Shown piece after piece: positions 38,324-43,767 of a stretch of DNA of 43,767 nucleotides. Within the stretch, counting starts at the first letter, position 1. Each line of letters begins with the position of its first letter. Source of the stretch: Cupriavidus sp. 2SB. Its GTDB lineage: Bacteria > Pseudomonadota > Gammaproteobacteria > Burkholderiales > Burkholderiaceae. The notes below the pieces were generated by a model. That model was not told where the DNA came from. It searched no databases and was given only the letters and a program-made list of their open reading frames with translations. The position numbers and the translations under genes were made by a program. Where the stretch lies: NCBI RefSeq assembly GCF_005503625.1, contig NZ_SCMX01000060.1, forward strand, positions 1 to 43,767. The letters are read 5' to 3'.

Positions 38324-40978
38324 CTACGGACGATGTTCCAGCGCTTGCCGCAGATAGGCCGCGGTCACGCTCGTACGCATGCCTGCTATATCGGCGGGCC
38401 GCCCGCTCCCCACGATACGGCCCCCCTCTCCGCCCGCACCGGGGCCGATGTCGATGACCCAGTCCGCCTGCGCCACCACGCGCATGTCGTGCTCCACCAC
38501 CACCACGGTGTTGCCTGCCTCCACCAGCGCCTGCAGTTGCACCAGCAAGCGGTCCACATCGGCGGGATGCAGGCCATTGGTCGGCTCGTCCAGTACGTAG
38601 AGCGTGTCGCCGCGTTGCGCGCGCTGCAACTCGGTGCCCAGCTTGATGCGCTGCGCCTCGCCGCCAGACAACTCCGTGGCGGGTTGACCGAGGCGGAGAT
38701 AGCCGAGTCCGATATCGCGCAATACCTTCAGCGAGCGCATCGCCACGGCTTCCCCTGCGAAGACCTCGCAGGCCGCATCCACGGTCAGGTCCAGCACTTC
38801 GGCGATATTGCGGCCCTGCCAGGTGATCTCCAGCGTCTGCGGCTGATAGCGCGTGCCGTGGCAGGTAGAGCATGGCGCGTACACGCTGGGCAGGAACAGC
38901 AACTCCACGCTGACGAAGCCCTCGCCCTCGCAGGTCGGGCATCGTCCCTGTGCCACGTTGAACGAGAATCGTCCGGCGGTGTAGCGCCGCTTGCGCGCGG
39001 CGGGCGTCTCGGCAAACAATTTGCGCACGTGATCGAACAGCCCGGTATAGGTGGCCAGGTTCGAGCGCGGCGTGCGGCCGATAGGCTTCTGGTCGACGCG
39101 CACCAGCCGGCGCACTGACTCCATGCCGCCCGCAATGCGTCCTTCGGTCGGCGCGTCGGTCACCGCGAACAGCGGATCGCGTTCCTCGTCCGCATCGCTG
39201 TCGTTCGCCCGGCCCAGTTGCCGGTTCACCAGTTCCGGCAGCGCCTGGCTGATCAAACTCGATTTGCCCGAACCCGACACGCCAGTGACCGCGGTGAAGC
39301 AGCCGAGCGGAATCTCCGCATCCACGCGATGCAGGTTGTTACGCGAGACGTGCGCAAGCCTCAGCCATCCCGCAGGTTCCCGTTGCCGTCCCGCCATCCT
39401 TGCCTGATCGCCAAACAGATACGCCGCCGTGCGCGACGCCTTGACGCCCGCAAGACCTTCGGGTGGCCCGCTGTAGAGCACCTGTCCACCATGCTCGCCT
39501 GCGGCCGGCCCCACATCCACGAGCCAGTCCGCCTGACGCATGGTCTGCGTGTCGTGCTCCACGATGAAGAGCGAATTGCCGGCTGCCTTCAGCCGGCGCA
39601 GTGCGATGAGCAACGCTTCGCCATCCGCAGGATGCAGCCCCGCCGACGGTTCATCGAGCACATAGACCACACCGAACAATTGCGACGAGATCTGCGTGGC
39701 AAGCCGCAACCGTTGCAACTCGCCTGACGACAGCGTTGGCGTACTGCGATCCAGCGACAGATAGCCGAGACCGAGGTCGAGCAGCGTGGACAGCCGTTCC
39801 ATCAATTCTTCCGCAATGCGCTGCGAGGCCAGCCGCTTCTCTTCGGAGAGATTGGGGGTGCGCCGTACGTCCGGTGCGGCCTGATGCGCGGACCCACCAG
39901 CGGCGACGCGTCGGGCCGTATCGGCGCGCGCGGCCTTACGGCTCACGATATCGCGGGTAGCATCCGCTGGCTGCGATAACTCGCCACGCGCCACCGGACG
40001 CATGATCTCTGCTACCTGCGCGAGCGGCAGATGCGTGAAGGCGCCGATATCGAGGCCCGCGAACGTGACGGACAGCGCCGCCTTCTTGAGTCGCTTGCCA
40101 TGGCAGGTCGGACAGTCGCGGCCAATCATGAACTGGGACACGCGCTTCTTCATCAAAGCACTCTGCGTGGTGGCGAACGTCTGGAGCACGTAGCGGCGCG
40201 CACCGGTGAATGTGCCCTGGTAGCTCGGCTCCATCTTGCGCTTGAGCGCCGCCCGCACCTCGCGCGGCGTAAACCCCGCATAGACGGGCACGGTGGGCTG
40301 CTCCTCGGTGAACAGGATCCAGTCGCGATCCTTTTTCGGCAGGTCACGCCATGGGGTATCGACGTCGTAGCCGAGCGTGACGAGGATGTCGCGCAGGTTC
40401 TGCCCATGCCACGCCGGCGGCCACGCGGCCACGGCACGTTCGCGGATCGACAGCGAATCGTCGGGCACCATCGACTGCTCGGTGACATCGTAGATGCGCC
40501 CCAGCCCATGGCAATCCGGACACGCACCCTCTACCGTATTGGGAGAGAAATCCTCGGCATACAGCATCGGCTGGCGCGGTGGATAGCTGCCGGCACGCGA
40601 GTACAGCATGCGCACGAGGCTGGACAAGGTCGTGACGCTGCCCACCGTGGAGCGCGCATTGGGCGTGCCGCGTTGCTGCTGCAGCGCCACCGCGGGCGGC
40701 AGTCCCTCGATGCTGTCGACCTCCGGCACGCCTACCTGATCGATCAACCGCCTGGCATAGGGCGCGACGGATTCGAAATAGCGCCGCTGTGCCTCTGCGT
40801 AGAGCGTGCCGAACGCCAGCGACGACTTGCCAGAGCCCGACACGCCGGTGAACACCACCAGCGCGTTGCGCGGGATATCGACGTCGACATTCTTCAGGTT
40901 GTGCTCTCGCGCGCCCCGCACACGGACACAGTGGTCTGCCACGTTCATCGCGTTGGACTTCTGGCGGGATTGCTTCAT
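38324..40978 (-). CDS. UvrA-like ABC ATPase, class II (UvrA2 type)
   Basis: 884 residues with two ABC units. Unit 1: Walker A GVSGSGKSSLAFGTLY (about 45), zinc-type CPDCHGLG and CPTCHGKRL, signature LSSGELQRLRL, Walker B VYVLDEPSAGLHP. Unit 2: Walker A GVSGSGKSSL, CPTCEGEG and CSTCHGT, signature LSGGEAQRIKL, Walker B LYVLDEPTNGLHP. It is shorter than the housekeeping UvrA (about 940), with insertions differing, as in class II UvrA proteins often linked to drug or DNA-damage tolerance. The ATG at 40978 has AAGGAG at correct spacing and is preferred to the GTG three bases earlier. Its TAG stop is followed in frame by the porin remnant. Housekeeping uvrA is expected elsewhere, so no symbol is given. 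Confidence 0.88.
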   Translation of the reverse strand: MKQSRQKSNAMNVADHCVRVRGAREHNLKNVDVDIPRNALVVFTGVSGSGKSSLAFGTLYAEAQRRYFESVAPYARRLIDQVGVPEVDSIEGLPPAVALQQQRGTPNARSTVGSVTTLSSLVRMLYSRAGSYPPRQPMLYAEDFSPNTVEGACPDCHGLGRIYDVTEQSMVPDDSLSIRERAVAAWPPAWHGQNLRDILVTLGYDVDTPWRDLPKKDRDWILFTEEQPTVPVYAGFTPREVRAALKRKMEPSYQGTFTGARRYVLQTFATTQSALMKKRVSQFMIGRDCPTCHGKRLKKAALSVTFAGLDIGAFTHLPLAQVAEIMRPVARGELSQPADATRDIVSRKAARADTARRVAAGGSAHQAAPDVRRTPNLSEEKRLASQRIAEELMERLSTLLDLGLGYLSLDRSTPTLSSGELQRLRLATQISSQLFGVVYVLDEPSAGLHPADGEALLIALRRLKAAGNSLFIVEHDTQTMRQADWLVDVGPAAGEHGGQVLYSGPPEGLAGVKASRTAAYLFGDQARMAGRQREPAGWLRLAHVSRNNLHRVDAEIPLGCFTAVTGVSGSGKSSLISQALPELVNRQLGRANDSDADEERDPLFAVTDAPTEGRIAGGMESVRRLVRVDQKPIGRTPRSNLATYTGLFDHVRKLFAETPAARKRRYTAGRFSFNVAQGRCPTCEGEGFVSVELLFLPSVYAPCSTCHGTRYQPQTLEITWQGRNIAEVLDLTVDAACEVFAGEAVAMRSLKVLRDIGLGYLRLGQPATELSGGEAQRIKLGTELQRAQRGDTLYVLDEPTNGLHPADVDRLLVQLQALVEAGNTVVVVEHDMRVVAQADWVIDIGPGAGGEGGRIVGSGRPADIAGMRTSVTAAYLRQALEHRP

Positions 40979-41141
40979 CACGCGCTCCTTGTTTGCCGGG
41001 CCGTCGGTATGTCACGCGTGTACCGTGCTGCAGGAAGCGTGCCAATGCGCATTTCGACAAACTTCACGTCTTTCGGGAAAGTCTGCGTCCCGCATGCGGG
41101 CTAGCATGGTGCGCAACCGTTGCCTTGCGCGAGTGCCGACC

Positions 41142-41957
41142 ATGTCACGCCAAACCCTGATGAAGACCTCTCACGGACAGATCGCGCTGGAGGAGTCCGG
41201 CCACGGCACATTGCCCGTGTTGCTGATCCACGGCAACTCCTCATCCCGCGCAGTGTTCCGCAATCAGATGCAAGGCCACGTCGCGGACCCTTACCGATTT
41301 ATCGCGTTCGACCTGCCGGGCCACGGCGAATCCTCCAATGCCATCGATCCGGACCGCACGTACACGCGCCCCGGCCTGGCCGATGCAACGATCGAACTGC
41401 TGGAGAAACTTGGCATCGACGAGGTGGTGCTGGTGGGATGGTCGCTAGGCGGACACATCGCACTGGAGGTGGCGTCGCGCTTTGCTGGCGTGCGCGGCAT
41501 CATGATCTGCGGCACGCCGCCGGTGGGTCGCGACATGTCGGCCGGCTTCATCCCCGCGCCCCATATGCGGCTTGGCAGTCAGCAGGTGTTTTCTGCGGAG
41601 GATGTCGATACGTTCGGTGAGGCGATCTTTGGCGATAGCTTCACGCCGGCACTGCGCGCGGCCATCGCACGCACCGATGGCCGCGCACGCAAGACCATGT
41701 TCGAAGCAGCACGTGCGGGTGCGGGCATCGATCAGCGCACTCTGGTGGAGTCATTGCCCGTGCCGCTCGCGGTGGTCAACGGCGCGAACGATCGTTTCGT
41801 CAATCTCGACTACATCGATAGCGTGGCGTACGCCAACCTGTGGGGCGGCCACTGCCTGCGCCTGCCCGATACCGGCCACGCGCCATTCCTGGAGTCGCCT
41901 GCCTTGTTCAACCCCATCCTTGAGCGATTCCTGCGCGACGTGGCCACGGGTGATTAG
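41142..41957 (+). CDS. Alpha/beta hydrolase
   Basis: 271 residues of the alpha/beta-hydrolase-1 fold. LLIHGNSSSRAVF carries the oxyanion-hole HGN, the nucleophile Ser is at about 101 in VGWSLGGH, the acid Asp in VNGANDRFVN and the His in PDTGHAPFLE. Substrate cannot be inferred; relatives include lactonases, esterases and haloperoxidase-like enzymes. The ATG at 41142 gives a protein starting just before the first strand; an in-frame ATG at 41106 or 41160 is possible because no strong ribosome binding site is visible. It is divergent from the UvrA-like gene and is followed, after a 200-base gap, by the FecI-type sigma factor. Confidence 0.85.
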   Translation: MSRQTLMKTSHGQIALEESGHGTLPVLLIHGNSSSRAVFRNQMQGHVADPYRFIAFDLPGHGESSNAIDPDRTYTRPGLADATIELLEKLGIDEVVLVGWSLGGHIALEVASRFAGVRGIMICGTPPVGRDMSAGFIPAPHMRLGSQQVFSAEDVDTFGEAIFGDSFTPALRAAIARTDGRARKTMFEAARAGAGIDQRTLVESLPVPLAVVNGANDRFVNLDYIDSVAYANLWGGHCLRLPDTGHAPFLESPALFNPILERFLRDVATGD

Positions 41958-42090
41958 CCCATGCGGCACGCCAATGATTGCGAGGCTGGCACGAGTTGCC
42001 GCAACGCGTGCCATTGCGCGGGCGATGTGGCGGCCGCCACCCCATGTTTTCCAGGCCAAGGCAAATAAACCACAGCGCCACTGCACGTTC

Positions 42091-42120
42091 TTGCAAATAC
42101 GAATCACTATCATTTATACT
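42091..42120 (+). promoter_or_regulatory. Promoter with overlapping Fur-box-like sequence (fecI-type gene)
   Basis: TTGCAA (42091-42096) and TATACT (42115-42120) are separated by 18 bases and give a good sigma-70 promoter. The spacer contains GAATCACTATCATTT, whose reverse complement (AAATGATAGTGATTC) shares much with the Fur consensus GATAATGATAATCATTATC. Its placement over the promoter and in front of an ECF sigma/FecR pair fits iron repression. The start codon follows 38 bases after the -10. Confidence 0.65.
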
Positions 42121-42157
42121 CGCCAGCGCCCTCATCCCGTCGTCATCCGCCCTGATC

Positions 42158-42694
42158 GTGCTGCGCGATCCCGCTCATCCTCCGCTGTTCGCTGCGCTCC
42201 TGCGTCACTACGACGAGCTGGTCGATCACGTGCGCCGTCGCTTTGGCGACCGTCATTTCGCGCGCGACGTCTTGCAGGATGTGTGTGTGCAGTTGCTGGA
42301 GCGTCCGCCGTCCGGCGAGGTGAAGCAGCCGCTGGCGTTCCTGCGGCATGTCACCACCCATCGGGCCATCGATGCCTATCGTGCGCAGCGCACGCGCCAG
42401 GCCCATGCCGATGCGGGACACGCCGACGGTTCGCGCATCGAGGACCTGCAGTCTCCCGATGTGGCCGAGGCCATCGCGCACCGGCAGATGGTCGATCACC
42501 TGGAGCGATGCATTGCCGCACTGCCGCAACGTTGCCAGGAAGTCTTCATCCTTCACCGTCTTCACGATCTGCCGCAGCATGAAGTCGCGCTAAGATTGGG
42601 CATCTCGCGCGGCATGGTGGCACGTCATATGGCGCGGGCCATGTCGTTGCTGGCACCTGCACTCGACTCCGCACCGCCAGCCGCCTCACCATGA
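42158..42694 (+). CDS. ECF RNA polymerase sigma factor, FecI type
   Basis: 178 residues: sigma-2 region (about 10-75; LLRHYDELVDHVRRRFGD, then FARDVLQDVCVQLLE) and sigma-4 region (about 120-170; LPQRCQEVFILHRLHDLPQH, then EVALRLGISRGMVARHMARA). These features are typical of FecI-type iron-starvation sigma factors. The GTG at 42158 is chosen as the only usual start downstream of the promoter at 42091-42120; no clear ribosome binding site precedes it. It overlaps the fecR-type gene by 4 bases. It would direct RNA polymerase to a TonB-dependent receptor gene, which is not present in the window. Confidence 0.88.
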   Translation: MLRDPAHPPLFAALLRHYDELVDHVRRRFGDRHFARDVLQDVCVQLLERPPSGEVKQPLAFLRHVTTHRAIDAYRAQRTRQAHADAGHADGSRIEDLQSPDVAEAIAHRQMVDHLERCIAALPQRCQEVFILHRLHDLPQHEVALRLGISRGMVARHMARAMSLLAPALDSAPPAASP

Positions 42695-43545
42695 GCACCC
42701 TTCGCGCCGTGTCACCAAACCCCGAACACCCCTCAAAACAGGACGATGCGCTGTCGCCATTCGCGCAGGATTTGCGCGAGCGATTCCCGTCCGTGGAAGC
42801 CATCACCGCCGCAGCGGCGTCACGTCGCCGCCGTGCGAAGAAGACGCGTGCCGGCGTGGCTGCCGCACTCTTTTTGCTCGCGGGCGTGACATGGCTGGCC
42901 GATCCCGCGTATCGCACCGAGCAACTCAACGCCGACGCGCACGCGCCACGTACGGTGCAACTGGCCGATGGCAGCGCGGTCACGCTCGACAAGGGCACGA
43001 ACCTGAAGATCGCGTGGCGCCTGCGTTCGCGCCAACTGGCGCTGGAAACCGGCGAGGCGCAATTCACCGTCGCCCATGGACTGCGCGCGTTCATCGTCAC
43101 GGCAGGGCAGACGCGCGTGCGCGATATCGGCACGATCTTCGATGTGCAACGGTTACCGCAGCGTACCCGCGTCACGGTGATCGAAGGCGCCGTGGAAGTG
43201 GAAGCCGGCGGACAGGTCCGCCAACTGCGCGCGAACCAGCGCGTGGACGTGGGACCGGACGGCCAGATGCCGCATGACACCGCCACCGTGGATGTGGAAC
43301 GCGCATTGGCCTGGCAGCGCGACAAGTTCTCGTTCGATGGTGTGGCGCTGGCCGACGCCATCGCCGAAATGCAGGCGCGTTCGGGCACCCCTATCGTTAT
43401 CGACGATCCGCGTATCGCGCAGTTGCGACTCTCCGGCGAGTTCGATCGCGAACAGGTCGACGCCATTTTGCAATTGCTGCCCGGTGTGCTGCCGGTAACG
43501 GTACGGCGCACGGGCGATGGGGCGGTGCATTTGTCGGGGCGGTGA
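42691..43545 (+). CDS. FecR-type transmembrane anti-sigma regulator
   Basis: 284 residues: a cytoplasmic N-terminal region (about 1-52; a shortened FecR N-terminal domain), one membrane helix (about 54-70), a periplasmic FecR domain (about 80-180; TVQLADGSAVTLDKGT, ARDIGTIFDVQ-like segment VRDIGTIFDV), and a C-terminal STN-like/secretin-fold segment (about 210-284; KFSFDGVALADAIAEM). It transmits an outer-membrane receptor signal to the sigma factor encoded in overlap just upstream. A REP-like hairpin and a probable IS256-type end lie immediately downstream, so the usual receptor gene is separated or displaced. Confidence 0.87.
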   Translation: MSTLRAVSPNPEHPSKQDDALSPFAQDLRERFPSVEAITAAAASRRRRAKKTRAGVAAALFLLAGVTWLADPAYRTEQLNADAHAPRTVQLADGSAVTLDKGTNLKIAWRLRSRQLALETGEAQFTVAHGLRAFIVTAGQTRVRDIGTIFDVQRLPQRTRVTVIEGAVEVEAGGQVRQLRANQRVDVGPDGQMPHDTATVDVERALAWQRDKFSFDGVALADAIAEMQARSGTPIVIDDPRIAQLRLSGEFDREQVDAILQLLPGVLPVTVRRTGDGAVHLSGR

Positions 43546-43578
43546 TTCTCTGATCATTGCGGCGCCTGCTTGTTTGCT

Positions 43579-43604
43579 CCCCTCTCCCGCGTGCGGGAGA
43601 GGGG
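43579..43604. repeat. REP-like hairpin repeat, copy 4
   Basis: CCCCTCTCCCGC pairs perfectly with GCGGGAGAGGGG around GT, followed by TTGGGGGAGAGGG rather than GAGAAAACC. It sits 34 bases after the fecR-type stop codon, as the other copies sit next to gene ends or IS ends. Confidence 0.85.
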
Positions 43605-43689
43605 TTGGGGGAGAGGGCTGGCGGTGCAATCACCAACAAGTCGCAATTTGAACCGGGCCTGTCAGTTTTTTTGTGTGCAGGACAGCTAG

Positions 43690-43720
43690 AGGCTTGCCGG
43701 TCGAATGGATTGGCAAGCCT
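43690..43720. other. Hairpin inside the IS256-like end
   Basis: AGGCTTGCC (43690-43698) and GGCAAGCCT (43712-43720) are perfect inverted copies with a 13-base loop, just after the presumed transposase stop on the minus strand. It could end the transposase transcript or bind transposase. No T tract follows. Confidence 0.5.
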
Positions 43721-43728
43721 GCATTCTC

Positions 43729-43767
43729 TCAGAGGTGCGGGTGGGTAAATCGGTCTTCGTACAACAC
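43729..43767 (-). CDS. Transposase C-terminus, probable IS256 family (cut by window edge)
   Basis: The minus strand from the window edge reads VLYEDRFTHPHL followed by a TGA stop (43729-43731). IS256-type (mutator) transposases commonly finish with an NQFAxLYEDRF-like segment, so this short tail fits that family. Only twelve residues can be seen, and the call depends on this and the nearby terminal repeat. Confidence 0.45.
   Translation of the reverse strand: MLYEDRFTHPHL

Larger units (their letters stand above)
43655..43767 (-). mobile_element. Probable IS256-family insertion sequence, 3' end only
   Basis: GGGCCTGTCAGTTTTTTTG at 43655-43673 looks like a terminal repeat, and the minus strand from 43767 carries what appears to be the last residues of a transposase. 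Between them a perfect 9-bp hairpin (AGGCTTGCC / GGCAAGCCT, 43690-43720) is present. The spacing of about 55-75 bases from the transposase stop to the tip is as expected for IS256-type elements. The opposite end is outside the window. Confidence 0.5.

Noticed and set aside
41958..42090. Coding extension of the FecI-type gene to 41978
   Set aside because: It would run through the promoter and Fur-box-like region and adds no family-conserved sequence.

Overview
The window reads as a draft-contig-sized piece of a high-GC betaproteobacterial genome, most likely a Burkholderiaceae member (Cupriavidus/Ralstonia/Burkholderia-like). The reasons are the strong GC bias, a Burkholderia-type trimeric porin remnant, a cytochrome bo3 operon, many LysR and MocR regulators, and scattered REP-like 'CCCCTCTCCC...GGGAGAGGGG' hairpins. 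Genus assignment is inference. Both ends lie inside insertion sequences (an IS3-family 5' end on the left, a probable IS256-family 3' end on the right), which is where short-read assemblies usually break.

Layout. 0.1-6.5 kb: a lipoprotein, a LuxR-type response regulator with a 7TM sensor kinase, and a divergent MFS exporter/AraC pair resembling nimT/nimR with a clear nested palindrome between them. 6.5-9 kb: amidase plus RidA-like protein, then a DUF188 (YaiI/YqxD) protein. 9-15.3 kb: a tauABC-type importer divergent from a MocR regulator, followed by a lipoprotein amidohydrolase. 15.4-18.4 kb: an orphan type VI secretion lipase effector (Tle4-like) with its Tli4-like immunity lipoprotein, in lower-GC DNA. 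18.7-22.8 kb: FAD amine oxidoreductase, NTF2-like protein, EamA exporter and a histone-deacetylase/acetylpolyamine-amidohydrolase-like enzyme. 22.9-25.3 kb: a small lipoprotein, a broken glycosyltransferase start and a beta-propeller lipoprotein. 25.3-31.1 kb: cyoABCD plus a small fifth gene, divergent from a second MocR regulator across a perfect 10-bp inverted repeat. 31.2-35.7 kb: LysR/argC and LysR/D-serine (D-threonine) dehydratase-RidA units.

35.7-38.3 kb is the most unusual stretch. A MarR gene and a porin gene, both missing their 5' ends and both starting in frame directly behind the TAG stop of an intact gene (ridA-like and uvrA-like respectively), flank an AT-richer gene. That gene encodes a single-chain HTH - GHKL-type ATPase - STAS-like (DUF4325) protein. 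Its leader holds a perfect TGTGA-N6-TCACA palindrome and a second perfect 9-bp inverted repeat. 38.3-43.5 kb: a class II UvrA-like ABC protein, an alpha/beta hydrolase, and a FecI-FecR pair behind a promoter overlapping a Fur-box-like sequence, with no TonB receptor in the window.

Functional threads: nitrogenous-compound handling (amidase, amidohydrolase, two RidA proteins, PuuB-like oxidase, D-amino-acid dehydratase), aerobic respiration (cyo), iron signalling (FecIR), interbacterial antagonism (Tle4/Tli4), and one uncharacterised switch-like regulator (36241-37272). No rRNA, tRNA, CRISPR or prophage was found by eye.
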